This document shows, one piece after another, positions 30,384 through 38,888 of a stretch of 48,401 nucleotides of DNA (position 1 is the first letter of the stretch; the number at the start of each line of letters is the position of its first letter). Under the pieces are notes generated by a model that had not been told where the DNA came from, did no database searches, and saw only the letters and a program-made list of their open reading frames with translations. A program made the position numbers and the translations under genes. Source of the stretch: Nocardioides sp. SYSU D00038 (GTDB lineage: Bacteria > Actinomycetota > Actinomycetes > Propionibacteriales > Nocardioidaceae); the NCBI RefSeq assembly GCF_016924665.1, contig NZ_JAFFJT010000012.1:1-48401 (forward strand), read 5' to 3'.

Positions 30384-31336
30384 CCGGCGTGGTCGACGTG
30401 GTCGGCGTGGTCGACGTGGTCGACGTGGTCGTGGTCGGCTCGGTCAACCGCGACTACGTCTGCCGGGTCGACTCGCTGCCGGCTCCCGGCGAGACCGTGC
30501 TGGGCGGCCAGGCCTCGGTGGGCTCGGGCGGCAAGGGTGGCAACCAGGCCGTCGCCGCCAGCCTGCTCGGCGCCCGCACCGCGCTCGTGGCGCGGGTGGG
30601 CCGCGACGACGACGGCCGGGCCGTGACCCGCGACCTGGCGGAGGCCTGGGTCGACACCCGGGAGGTGCTCCCCACCGCCACCCGCACCGGGCTGGCCTTC
30701 GTCATGGTCGACGCCACCGGCGAGAACTCCATCGTCGTGGCCCCGGGCGCCAACGAGCTGCTCGAGCCCGCGACGACGTCGAGGGCGGTGCGCGAGCTGC
30801 TCCGCCCGCCGGGCGTCGTGGTGACCCAGGCCGAGATCCCCGAGGCGGCCTTCGACGCCGCCGTGCGGGCCGCGGCCGAGACCGGCTGCCGCGCGGTGGT
30901 CAACCTGGCGCCCTACCGGCCGGTGGCCGCGGACGTCCTCGCCCTGTGCGACCCGCTCGTGGTCAACGAGTCCGAGGCCGGTGGCCTGCTGGGTCGCCGG
31001 GTGCGGGGCGCGGCGGCGGCGTGCGACGCGGTGGTCGACCTGGCGGCCCGCTGCCGGTCCGCGGTCGTGACGGTCGGGGCCGAGGGAGCGGTGGTGGGGG
31101 AGGGGACGCGGGTCACGCACGTCCCGGCCCACGAGGTGCCGGTCGTCGACACCACCGGCGCCGGCGACGCCTTCACCGGGGCCGTGGCCGCGGCCCTGAG
31201 CGCCGGCCGCGACCTGGTCGACGCCGTCCGCCTCGGCGTGCGGGCCGGGAGCTTCGCCGTGCAGCGGCCCGGCGCGCAGGCGTCGTTCGCCCGTGGCGCC
31301 GACCTCGGCACCGGCCCGCTGCGCGAGCGTGCCTGA
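30380..31336 (+). CDS. PfkB-family carbohydrate kinase (ribokinase-like)
   Basis: 318 residues. PfkB signature 1 is in LGGQASVGSGGKGGNQAVAA and signature 2 is DTTGAGDAFTGAVAAAL, with the catalytic Asp in the latter. Ribokinase-type conservation around NRDYVCRVDSLPAPGET and the downstream nucleoside hydrolase link suggest ribose or a related sugar as substrate. The N-terminus (VTGVVDVVGVVDVVDVVVVG) is an odd Val/Asp repeat encoded by 9-bp units at 30389-30436 directly before the first beta strand. GTG 30380 overlaps the upstream stop. Last gene of operon 1. Confidence 0.88.
   Translation: MTGVVDVVGVVDVVDVVVVGSVNRDYVCRVDSLPAPGETVLGGQASVGSGGKGGNQAVAASLLGARTALVARVGRDDDGRAVTRDLAEAWVDTREVLPTATRTGLAFVMVDATGENSIVVAPGANELLEPATTSRAVRELLRPPGVVVTQAEIPEAAFDAAVRAAAETGCRAVVNLAPYRPVAADVLALCDPLVVNESEAGGLLGRRVRGAAAACDAVVDLAARCRSAVVTVGAEGAVVGEGTRVTHVPAHEVPVVDTTGAGDAFTGAVAAALSAGRDLVDAVRLGVRAGSFAVQRPGAQASFARGADLGTGPLRERA
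30389..30436 (+). repeat. 9-bp in-frame repeat at the 5' end of the PfkB gene
   Basis: Units GTGGTCGAC, GTGGTCGGC, GTGGTCGAC, GTGGTCGAC followed by two GTGGTC. They encode VVD/VVG repeats. Expansion or contraction would change only the N-terminal extension. Confidence 0.85.
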
Positions 31337-31343
31337 CCGGCCG

Positions 31344-31392
31344 TTGACCGCGACGACGCCAGGGCCTAGCGTTCGCCATCCAAACCGATTTG
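31344..31392 (+). promoter_or_regulatory. Promoter and LacI-type operator B upstream of the first Gfo/Idh gene
   Basis: TTGACC (31344-31349), 17-nt spacer, TAGCGT (31367-31372) form the best promoter in the window together with the one at 40881. The operator CAAACCGATTTG (31381-31392) lies at about +2 to +13, so repressor binding would block initiation. The gene begins at 31409 with a GAGGAGA site. Confidence 0.8.
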
Positions 31393-31408
31393 CGCCCCGA
31401 GGAGACCG

Positions 31409-32683
31409 ATGACCACCCCGAGCAACGGAACGCGGCCGGCGCTCGGTGTCGCGATGATCGGGTACGCCTTCATGGGAGCGGCGCACTCGCAGGCGTGGCG
31501 CAACGCCCACCGGTTCTTCGACCTCCCCGCCCGGCCGGAGCTGCGCGTCGTCTGCGGTCGCAGCGAGTCGGCCACCCGTGAAGCCGGCGAGCGGATGGGG
31601 TGGGCCGACTGGACGACCGACTGGCGCACGGTCCTGCAGCGCGACGACGTGCAGGTCGTCGACATCTGCACCCCGGGCGACACCCACGCCGAGATCGCGC
31701 TGGCGGCGCTGGCCGCCGGCAAGCACGTGCTGTGCGAGAAGCCGCTGGCCAACACGGTGGCCGAGGCCGAGGCGATGACCGCGGCGGCGCAGACCGCCCA
31801 GGCCCGCGGGGTGCTCTCGTCGGTGGGGTTCAACTACCGCCGCACGCCGGCTCTCGCCCACGCCCGACGGCTGGTCGAGGAGGGCGCGCTCGGCACGGTC
31901 CGCCACATCCGCGCGCACTACCTCCAGGACTGGATCGTCGACCCCGAGTTCCCGCTGGTCTGGCGGCTGCAGAAGGACAAGGCCGGCTCCGGGGCCCTGG
32001 GCGACATCGGCGCCCACATCGTCGACCTCGCCCAGTTCCTCACCGGCCAGCGGCTCACCGACGTCGCCGGCCACCTCACCCGCTTCGTCGAGCGGCGCCC
32101 GCTGGCCGAGGCGACGTCGGGCCTGCAGGCCAGCGGCGGCGCCGAGACCGGCGAGGTGACGGTCGACGACGCCGCCGTCTTCCTCGGCCGCACCGACGGC
32201 GGCGCGCTGGCGACCTTCGAGGCCACCCGCTTCGCCACCGGCCGCAAGAACGCCATGCGCATCGAGCTCAACGGCTCGGCCGGCAGCATCGCCTTCGACT
32301 TCGAGGCGATGAACGAGCTGCACGTGCACGACGCCACCGTCCCTGACCGCGACGCCGGCTTCCGGCGGATCCTCGTGACCGAGCCCGACCACCCCTACGC
32401 CGCGGCCTGGTGGCCGCCCGGGCACGGCCTCGGCTACGAGCACACCTTCGTGCACGAGATCGCCGACTTCGTGCGCGACGTCGTGTCCGGCACGCCGCCG
32501 ACGCCGTCGTTCGCCGACGGCCTCCAGGTGCAGCGCGTGCTCGACGCCGTGGAGCGCTCCTCGGCCGCCGGGGCGGCCTGGACCCCCGTCGGCGCCGACC
32601 AGCCCGGTCGCCGCCCCCAGCACACCGACCACCCCCCACCGCCTGCCGCGTCGGCCGACGTCGCGTCGAGCACCACCCACTGA
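31409..32683 (+). CDS. Gfo/Idh/MocA family oxidoreductase (first of four)
   Basis: 424 residues, longer than usual because of a Pro/His/Ala-rich C-terminal tail (about residues 400-424). The NAD(P)-binding N-terminus is LGVAMIGYAFMGAAHSQAW; HVLCEKPLA carries the catalytic Lys of the EKP motif; GALGDIGAHIVDLAQF contains the conserved Asp/His pair of the substrate domain. The family oxidises or reduces sugar hydroxyls, often at C3 or on inositols. It is the first gene of operon 2, directly under operator B. Confidence 0.9.
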   Translation: MTTPSNGTRPALGVAMIGYAFMGAAHSQAWRNAHRFFDLPARPELRVVCGRSESATREAGERMGWADWTTDWRTVLQRDDVQVVDICTPGDTHAEIALAALAAGKHVLCEKPLANTVAEAEAMTAAAQTAQARGVLSSVGFNYRRTPALAHARRLVEEGALGTVRHIRAHYLQDWIVDPEFPLVWRLQKDKAGSGALGDIGAHIVDLAQFLTGQRLTDVAGHLTRFVERRPLAEATSGLQASGGAETGEVTVDDAAVFLGRTDGGALATFEATRFATGRKNAMRIELNGSAGSIAFDFEAMNELHVHDATVPDRDAGFRRILVTEPDHPYAAAWWPPGHGLGYEHTFVHEIADFVRDVVSGTPPTPSFADGLQVQRVLDAVERSSAAGAAWTPVGADQPGRRPQHTDHPPPPAASADVASSTTH

Positions 32684-32693
32684 GAGGGATCCC

Positions 32694-33767
32694 GTGACCA
32701 AGCTGCGCGTCGGAGTCATCGGTCTGGGCGAGGTCGCCCAGGTCATCCACCTGCCGATCCTGGAGTCGATGCCCGACCGCTTCGAGGTGGCGGCCATCTG
32801 CGACATCTCGCCCGGGCTGGTGAAGCGGATGGGGGAGCGCTACCGCGTCGCCCGCGGCTACACCAGCTTCCACGAGCTGATCGCCGCCGGCGGCCTGGAC
32901 TGCGTGCTCGTGCTCAACAGCGACGAGTACCACGCCGAGTGCACGATCGCGGCGCTCGACGCCGGGCTCGACGTCCTGGTCGAGAAGCCGATGTGCCTGA
33001 GCCCACGCGAGGCCGAGGAGATCATCGCCGCACGCGACCGCTCCGGACGCACCGTGATGGTCGCCTACATGCGCCGCTTCGCCCCGGCGTTCACGGAGGC
33101 GGTCGAGCGTCTCCCCGAGCTGGGCGAGATCCGCTACGTGCGGGTGCACGACGTCATCGGCGAGAACCGGCTGATCGTCGACCAGACCTCCCACGTCGAC
33201 CGCCCCGACGACGTGCCGGCCGGCGCGGTCGACGAGAAGTGGGCGCGGCGCTCGGCGCTGGTCAAGGAGGCGCTGGGGGAGGTGCCGCAGGAGCTGGAGT
33301 GGACCTACGGCCTCCTCTGCGGCCTGGGCAGCCACGACCTGTCGGCGATGCGCGAGCTGCTCGGCCGGCCCCAGCGGGTCTCGGCCGCGAAGATGTGGCG
33401 CAGCGGCGGCTACCTCGTCGCGCTGCTCGACTACGGCGACTTCGTCGTCACCTACGAGACCGGGGTCGACTCCCAGCTGCGCTACGACACCTACATCGAG
33501 GTCTACGGCGGCTCCGGGACCATGAAGGTGCAGTACGACACGCCGTACGTCCGCCACTTCCCGACCACCTTGCAGCTCGAGCTGACCGACGGCGACTCCT
33601 ACGAGCGCTCGGTGCGCCGTCCGCACCTCAAGGACCCCTACACCTACGAGCTCGAGCACTTCCACGAGGTCGTCACCTCCGGCGGGACGCCCAAGACCAC
33701 CCCCGAGGACTACGTCGAGGACATGGAGCTGTTCGTCGAGATCATCCGCGCGCTCGAGCGGTCCTGA
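32694..33767 (+). CDS. Gfo/Idh/MocA family oxidoreductase (second of four)
   Basis: 357 residues. The Rossmann motif is VGVIGLGEVAQVIHLP, the EKP motif is VLVEKPMCLSP, and YMRRFAPAF with LLCGLGSHDLSAM represents the substrate-domain signature; the conserved His is in the latter. It starts at GTG 32694, 10 nt after the previous gene, and is clearly in the same operon, but its sequence is quite distinct, so the two enzymes probably act on different intermediates or in opposite directions. Confidence 0.9.
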   Translation: MTKLRVGVIGLGEVAQVIHLPILESMPDRFEVAAICDISPGLVKRMGERYRVARGYTSFHELIAAGGLDCVLVLNSDEYHAECTIAALDAGLDVLVEKPMCLSPREAEEIIAARDRSGRTVMVAYMRRFAPAFTEAVERLPELGEIRYVRVHDVIGENRLIVDQTSHVDRPDDVPAGAVDEKWARRSALVKEALGEVPQELEWTYGLLCGLGSHDLSAMRELLGRPQRVSAAKMWRSGGYLVALLDYGDFVVTYETGVDSQLRYDTYIEVYGGSGTMKVQYDTPYVRHFPTTLQLELTDGDSYERSVRRPHLKDPYTYELEHFHEVVTSGGTPKTTPEDYVEDMELFVEIIRALERS

Positions 33768-33820
33768 AGATAAGTCGAACGCCGCCGAGGAAAGGCGTCG
33801 TGGCCCCCGCCCCCGCTCCG

Positions 33821-33826
33821 TAGCGT
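33821..33826 (+). promoter_or_regulatory. Possible internal promoter before the PhyH-type gene
   Basis: TAGCGT lies 47 nt before ATG 33873 in the 105-bp gap, with only a weak -35 (TCGTGG) 17 nt upstream. No copy of the 12-bp operator was seen in this gap. Confidence 0.3.
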
Positions 33827-33872
33827 CGGTCGCGCCGCACCTCCCCGACCTTCCGAACCGAAAGGCACGCCG

Positions 33873-34622
33873 ATGCTGACCGAGCAGGACATCGAGCACT
33901 TCCGCACCCAGGGCTACCTCCTGCCGGGCCGCCAGCTCTTCCCGGAGGAGAAGCTGAGCCGCCTGGAGCAGATCTTCAACGAGCACCTCGCCGACAAGGG
34001 CGACAAGCTCTCCGACGAGCTCGACACCCCGCACTACCGCGACGAGCGGCTGCTGGAGTTCCTGCTCTCCGACGAGGTGCTCGACATCATCGAGCAGCTG
34101 ATCGGCCCCGACATCGCGCTGTGGTCGAGCCACTTCATCTCCAAGGACCCGCGCACCGGTCGGGCCACGCCGTGGCACGAGGACAGCGCCTTCTGGGAGG
34201 GGCGCTTCGACAGCTACGACAACATCGTGACGATCTGGCTGGCCCTCGAGGACGGCTCGTTCAAGGAGAACGGCTGCATGCGGGTCATCCCCGGCACCCA
34301 CCTCAACGGAGGGTTCTCCGAGGGCTACGAGCCCGCGGACATCACCACCCAGACCTTCCACGCCGAGCTCGGCGGGGTCGACGAGGACCAGGCCGTCTAC
34401 TTCGAGCTCAAGCGTGGCGAGTTCTCCATGCACGACGGCCGGATCGTCCACGGCGCCGCCGCCAACACCAGCGACATCCGCCGCACCGGCTACACCATGC
34501 GCTACTTCCCGTCGTCGGTGAAGATGCAGGACGTGCCGCAGAACGAGGGGTGGCGGATCTGGCTGGCGCGCGGCAGGGACCTCGCCGGCAACAGCTACGC
34601 CAACGTCCCGGCGAACGCGTGA
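33873..34622 (+). CDS. Phytanoyl-CoA dioxygenase (PhyH) family protein
   Basis: 249 residues. A non-haem Fe(II)/2-oxoglutarate-dependent oxygenase fold. The iron-binding HxD is H102-E103-D104 (PWHEDSAFW) and the distal His is H193 (IVHGAAAN); an Arg for 2-oxoglutarate is likely R204 or R210 (RRTGYTMRYFPSS). The N-terminus EQDIEHFRTQGYLLPG is typical. All catalytic residues appear present. PhyH proteins hydroxylate, or rarely halogenate, many small molecules. Its place among sugar oxidoreductases suggests oxidation of the cluster's substrate, for example removal of an alkyl group; that is inference. Confidence 0.88.
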   Translation: MLTEQDIEHFRTQGYLLPGRQLFPEEKLSRLEQIFNEHLADKGDKLSDELDTPHYRDERLLEFLLSDEVLDIIEQLIGPDIALWSSHFISKDPRTGRATPWHEDSAFWEGRFDSYDNIVTIWLALEDGSFKENGCMRVIPGTHLNGGFSEGYEPADITTQTFHAELGGVDEDQAVYFELKRGEFSMHDGRIVHGAAANTSDIRRTGYTMRYFPSSVKMQDVPQNEGWRIWLARGRDLAGNSYANVPANA

Positions 34623-34632
34623 AGCCGCGCCG

Positions 34633-35550
34633 GTGAAGCTGGGGTTCCTCACCGCCTGCCTGCCCGGCGAGTCGCTCGACGACGTCGCCGGGTGGGCGGG
34701 CGACCAGGGCTACGCCGCCCTCGAGGTCGCCGCCTGGCCGGACCGGCCCGGTCGCGACTGGGAGGCCAGCCACCTCGACGTCGAGTCGTTCGGGCCGGCC
34801 GACGCCGAGCGGGTCCGCGCGCTGCTCGACCGCCACGGGCTCGAGCTCTCCGCGGTCGCCTACTACGAGAACAACCTCCACCAGGACCTCGCGGTGCGCG
34901 AGGCGACCCACGACCACCTGCGCCGCTGCATCGACGCCGCCGCGCTGCTGGGCGTGGGGCTGGTCGGCACCTTCGTCGGCCGTGACGTCGGCCGGACCGT
35001 CGCGGAGAACCTGCGGCTCGCCGAGCAGGTGCTGCCGCCTCTGGTCGAGTACGCCGCGGCCCGCGACGTACGCCTGGTGGTGGAGAACTGCCCGATGGAG
35101 GGCTGGCACCCCGACGGCTACCCCGCCAACCTCGCCTACTCACCCGAGCTCTGGGGGTGGCTGGCCGAGCTCGGCCTCTGGCTCAACTACGACCCCTCCC
35201 ACCTGGTCTGGCTCGGCATCGACCCCGTCGCGGCGCTCGAGGCGCACGCCGACCGGGTGCTGCACGTGCAGGCCAAGGACGTCGAGGTCGACGCCTCGGC
35301 CCGCGACCGCTACGGCGTCTTCGGCCGCGCGCTCGACCGCGAGGCGTGGGTGAGCGGCTGGTGGCGCTACCGCATCCCGGGCCTCGGCCAGGTCGACTGG
35401 CGCCGCGTGGTCGACACCCTCCACCAGGCGGGGTACGACGGCGTCGTCTCGGTCGAGCACGAGGACCCCGTCTGGAGCGGCTCGCCCGAGCGCGTCCGCC
35501 GCGGCCTGGCGCTCGCGCACCGCACGCTGTCACCCCACGTCGACGTCTGA
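34633..35550 (+). CDS. Sugar phosphate isomerase/epimerase-like TIM barrel protein
   Basis: 305 residues of the xylose isomerase-like (AP endonuclease 2) superfamily. The expected metal ligands are E151 (LVVENCPMEGW), D187 (LNYDPSHLVW), H211 (VLHVQAKDV) and E275 (VVSVEHEDP). Members isomerise or epimerise sugars, dehydrate inosose, or cleave C-glycosides after oxidation by Gfo/Idh/MocA partners. The gene is 10 nt after the PhyH gene in operon 2. The start is GTG 34633. Confidence 0.88.
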   Translation: MKLGFLTACLPGESLDDVAGWAGDQGYAALEVAAWPDRPGRDWEASHLDVESFGPADAERVRALLDRHGLELSAVAYYENNLHQDLAVREATHDHLRRCIDAAALLGVGLVGTFVGRDVGRTVAENLRLAEQVLPPLVEYAAARDVRLVVENCPMEGWHPDGYPANLAYSPELWGWLAELGLWLNYDPSHLVWLGIDPVAALEAHADRVLHVQAKDVEVDASARDRYGVFGRALDREAWVSGWWRYRIPGLGQVDWRRVVDTLHQAGYDGVVSVEHEDPVWSGSPERVRRGLALAHRTLSPHVDV

Positions 35551-35627
35551 TCCCCTCCCCGCGCCTCCGCCCACCGCTGCACCGCCCGAGCACCCCGTCG
35601 AAAACCCGCTGTCAGGAAGGTCCGCCC

Positions 35628-37703
35628 ATGCACCGTGGTGTCTACTTCGACGCCTGGTTCCCGCGCCAGCACTGCTACCACCCCAGCCTGCCCCCACGCC
35701 GGCTGCGGATGGTCGACGACCTCGTCGACTACCGCGCCACCGTGCTGGTGTGGGCGTCGATGGGCGGCGGCTCGCTGTCGCTGCCCTACCTGGAGCAGGA
35801 GGCGTTCGGCCCCGTCGACGCGCGCTCGCGGTTCTACGGCTTCGTCAACGACAGCGAGTTCATCGCCGCCTGCCACGAGCGCGGCATCAAGGTGCTCGGC
35901 ATCGTCTTCGAGGCGCAGGGCTGGGAGTTCCCGGTCGAGCTCAACGAGGCCGAGGACGAGGTGCTGGCGATCAACGAGCTCCGCGGGGTCGGCCGCCGCG
36001 GCTGGATGGGCCTGCGGGAGTTCTCCGGCAACCGCTACCCCAAGCTGTGGAAGCCGGTCGAGCACTACTTCCCCGAGGGCCTGGTCAACTCCGACGGCGA
36101 GCCGGTCACGGACCTGATCGAGGAGTGCGTGGTCCGCGACATCCACGGCGAGCCGTGCCACGCCCACTGGGTGGAGTGCCCCGACCGCGAGCACCAGTGC
36201 TTCTACATGGACCGCAACAACCCCGTCTGGCGCGAGTACCTCAAGGCGGTCATCCGGATCCAGCTCGACGCCGGGGCCGACGGCATCCAGCTCGACGAGG
36301 CCGAGCTGCCGATGGGTGCGTTCCAATACGGCGCCTGCTTCTGCAAGGACTGCATGAAGGGCTTCCGGGCCCACCTGCAGGCGCTGCCGGCCGCCGAGCT
36401 CGACGACGCGCTCGAGAACGTCGACCTCTCGACGTTCCACTACGGCGAGTGGCTGCTGGCCCGCGGCCACGACTTCAAGGAGGGGCGCGAGTCCACGCCG
36501 CTCTTCGGGGACTACTACGCCTTCCAGTGCCTGGCGATCAAGAAGTACTTCGCCGAGCTCGCCGGCTACGCCCGGGAGTACGGTCGCTCGCTGGGCCGCG
36601 AGGTCATCGTGTCGGGCAACTTCTTCAACCTCGAGCCGATGTACCTCGCCCTGGCCGACGACGTCGACCTCGTGATCACCGAGATGCGCAACACCACCTA
36701 CCGGCAGCCGGAGTGGTACCGCTACGTCGCCGCCTTCGCCGGAGACAAGGACGTGGTGGTCGTCGAGAACCCCTACGGCGGCGTCGTCCCCGAGCTGATC
36801 GAGCTGCTCGGCCAGGGCAAGGGCCACGACCTGTTCCGGCTCTCGCTGTTCGAGGCGGCGGCGTTCGGGGCCAACATGTCGGTGCCGTACGGCTCCTGGA
36901 TGGGCTCGGTGATCGAGGACTCCTTCTACGCCCCGCACGGGCTGGCCACCGAGATCCAGGCGTTCCTGGCCGACCACGAGCACCTGGTGGCGCGCCGCAC
37001 CGCCAACGAGGTGGCGGTCGTGTTCAGCGTCGAGAGCACGCGCGAGCTCATCGGCAGGGCCGACGCCAGCGACAACACCACGAACCTGCGCGACGAGTCG
37101 GTCGTCGTGCCCTACCGCGTCGTCACCACGACGCTCGCCGACGCGGCCGTGCCGTTCGACGTGGTGATCTGGCCCGACGGCGTCACCGCCCCCGACCGGT
37201 CGACGGCCGAGGCGCTGACCCGCTACGACACCGTGGTGCTGCCCGACGTGTTCGCGCTCACCGCCGCGCAGGCGGCGGCCATCGAGGGCTACCTCGCCGC
37301 CGGTGGCACGGTGGTCGTGACCGACCGGGTCCCCGAAGCCCTGCCCCGGCACGAACGGGTGGTCAGGGCCGACCACACGGTGGTCGACGAGCTGCTGCCC
37401 CACGGCCGCCAGGTCGACACGGCGGCCGCGGTGTCGACCAACCTCCACCACCTCGCCGACGGTTCCTACGCGCTCCACCTGGTCAACTACGCCTACGACC
37501 GCGAGGCGGACGCCGTGCGCACCCTCACCGACGTGGCGCTGCGCGTTCGCCTGCCGGAGCCCCGCGGCCACGCCACCCTGGTCACCCCGGACGGCACCCG
37601 CACGCCGCTCGGGCTCGACCGTGACGGCGACGCCCACGCGGTCGTCGTCGGCGCCCTCGGCGTCCACGCGATCGTGGTCTTCCACGACGAGGAGCTGTCG
37701 TGA
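35628..37703 (+). CDS. Large TIM-barrel glycosidase-like protein
   Basis: 691 residues, no signal peptide, so cytoplasmic. The N-terminal ~450 residues look like a glycoside hydrolase TIM barrel, with candidate catalytic acids in ADGIQLDEAELP (D223, E224, E226) and VVVVENPYGG (E380). A cysteine motif CFCKDCMKGF lies at about 237-246. A Rossmann-like domain follows (about 460-570, ending YDTVVLPDVFALTAAQ and GGTVVVTDRVPEA), resembling the trimerisation domain of GH42 beta-galactosidases, and then a C-terminal beta domain. I cannot assign a characterised family. It overlaps the next gene. ATG 35628 has an AGGAAGGT site. Confidence 0.72.
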   Translation: MHRGVYFDAWFPRQHCYHPSLPPRRLRMVDDLVDYRATVLVWASMGGGSLSLPYLEQEAFGPVDARSRFYGFVNDSEFIAACHERGIKVLGIVFEAQGWEFPVELNEAEDEVLAINELRGVGRRGWMGLREFSGNRYPKLWKPVEHYFPEGLVNSDGEPVTDLIEECVVRDIHGEPCHAHWVECPDREHQCFYMDRNNPVWREYLKAVIRIQLDAGADGIQLDEAELPMGAFQYGACFCKDCMKGFRAHLQALPAAELDDALENVDLSTFHYGEWLLARGHDFKEGRESTPLFGDYYAFQCLAIKKYFAELAGYAREYGRSLGREVIVSGNFFNLEPMYLALADDVDLVITEMRNTTYRQPEWYRYVAAFAGDKDVVVVENPYGGVVPELIELLGQGKGHDLFRLSLFEAAAFGANMSVPYGSWMGSVIEDSFYAPHGLATEIQAFLADHEHLVARRTANEVAVVFSVESTRELIGRADASDNTTNLRDESVVVPYRVVTTTLADAAVPFDVVIWPDGVTAPDRSTAEALTRYDTVVLPDVFALTAAQAAAIEGYLAAGGTVVVTDRVPEALPRHERVVRADHTVVDELLPHGRQVDTAAAVSTNLHHLADGSYALHLVNYAYDREADAVRTLTDVALRVRLPEPRGHATLVTPDGTRTPLGLDRDGDAHAVVVGALGVHAIVVFHDEELS

Positions 37704-38656
37704 GGATCGCCGTGCTGCGCGGGCCGCGGTCGTTCGAGATCGAGGACGCGCCGGTGCCGGAGCCGGCCGCCGACGAGGTGCTCGTCCGGGTCGTCGGGTC
37801 GGGCGTGTGCGCCTCGGAGCTGGAGACCTGGCTGGACGGCCCGCCGCCGGGGGAGGAGCGCCGCCCCGGCCACGAGGTCAGCGGCGTGGTCACCGCCCTC
37901 GGCGCCGACGTGACCTCGCTCGCGGTCGGCGACCGGGTGGGCGTCTGGGTCACCGAGCGGGGCTTCGCCGAGTACGTCGCGGTGCGGGCGGCGTACTGCT
38001 TCCCGGTGGGCGACGGCCCGCTCGACGTCGCGCTGGCCGAACCGGTCGCGTGCTCGGTCAACGCCGTCGAGGCGGCCGACGTCCGCCTGGGCGACGACGT
38101 CGTGGTCATCGGGGCCGGCTTCATGGGCAACCTGGTGCAGCAGCTGGCCGCTCTGCGCGGGCCGCGGCACGTCATCGTCGCCGACGCCCGCCGCGACGCC
38201 CTGGAGCGCGCCGAGGCGCTCGGGGCGACCCGGGTCGTCGACGTGACCCGCGAGTCGCTGCCCGACGTCGTCCGCTCGTTGACCGACGACCGGGGCGCCG
38301 ACATCACCTTCGAGTGCACCGGCACCCAGGCGGCGCTGACCGCGTGCGGCGACACGACCCGGATGAGCGGGCGGATCGCGGTCGTGGGCTACCACCAGGG
38401 CGCGGACCGCACGATCCCGCTGTCTTACTGGAACTGGATGGCCTTCGACCTGGTCAACGCCCACTTCCGCGACGTCGACGTGATCATGCGCGGGATGGCG
38501 GTCGGCATGCGCCTGCACGCGGCGGGGCTGCTGCCGCTGGACCGGCTGGTCACCCACCGGTTCGCCCTCGACGACATCGACGACGCCTTCGCGGCGCTGC
38601 GCGACAAGCCCGAGGGCTTCGTGAAGGCGGTGATCACCTTCCTGGAGGTGGAGTGA
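37700..38656 (+). CDS. Zinc-type medium-chain alcohol/sugar dehydrogenase, short form
   Basis: 318 residues. The MDR fold has a GroES-like N-terminal domain with catalytic zinc ligands C37 (GSGVCASE) and H58-E59 (RPGHEVSG) and a Rossmann domain with VVIGAGFMGNLVQQLA. The usual four-cysteine structural zinc loop is absent, which explains the shorter length. It probably oxidises a sugar or polyol hydroxyl with NAD(P). Its GTG overlaps the stop of the glycosidase-like gene. It ends operon 2 and is followed by the 52-bp hairpin repeats. Confidence 0.87.
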   Translation: MRIAVLRGPRSFEIEDAPVPEPAADEVLVRVVGSGVCASELETWLDGPPPGEERRPGHEVSGVVTALGADVTSLAVGDRVGVWVTERGFAEYVAVRAAYCFPVGDGPLDVALAEPVACSVNAVEAADVRLGDDVVVIGAGFMGNLVQQLAALRGPRHVIVADARRDALERAEALGATRVVDVTRESLPDVVRSLTDDRGADITFECTGTQAALTACGDTTRMSGRIAVVGYHQGADRTIPLSYWNWMAFDLVNAHFRDVDVIMRGMAVGMRLHAAGLLPLDRLVTHRFALDDIDDAFAALRDKPEGFVKAVITFLEVE

Positions 38657-38670
38657 CTCCGGGCGCCTGG

Positions 38671-38860
38671 ACCACGCCCGTGCGTGGTTGGTGCGGCGGG
38701 CCGGGGGCGATCCGGCGCCCGAACCACGCCCGTGCGTGGTTGGTGCGGCGGGCCGGGGGCGATCCGGCGCCCGAACCACGCCTGTGCGCCGTTCGTGCGG
38801 CGGGGCGGGGGCGATCCGGCGCCCGGACCGCGCCTTTGCGCGGTTGGTGCGGCGCCGGAG
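38671..38860. repeat. Four 52-bp hairpin repeats between convergent operons
   Basis: Units start at 38671, 38723, 38775 and 38827 (last one partial). The first two are nearly identical. Each begins with a small hairpin, for example ACCACGC-CCGT-GCGTGGT in units 1 and 2 and AACCGCGC-CTTT-GCGCGGTT in unit 4, followed by a GGGGGCGATCCGGCGCCC spacer. The array fills the gap between the end of operon 2 and the end of lacI on the opposite strand, so it may act as a two-way terminator. A related copy lies at 28709-28746. Confidence 0.85.
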
Positions 38861-38888
38861 ACCCGACCGGGCCCTGCGCCGGGAGCCG

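Noticed and set aside
33873..34622. Halogenase of the SyrB2 type
   Set aside because: The iron site keeps the acidic residue (H102-x-D104); such halogenases have Ala or Gly there.
38671..38860. CRISPR array or small proteins in the 52-bp repeats
   Set aside because: There are no spacers; the whole unit repeats. The frames through it are antisense or low-complexity extensions of neighbouring genes.
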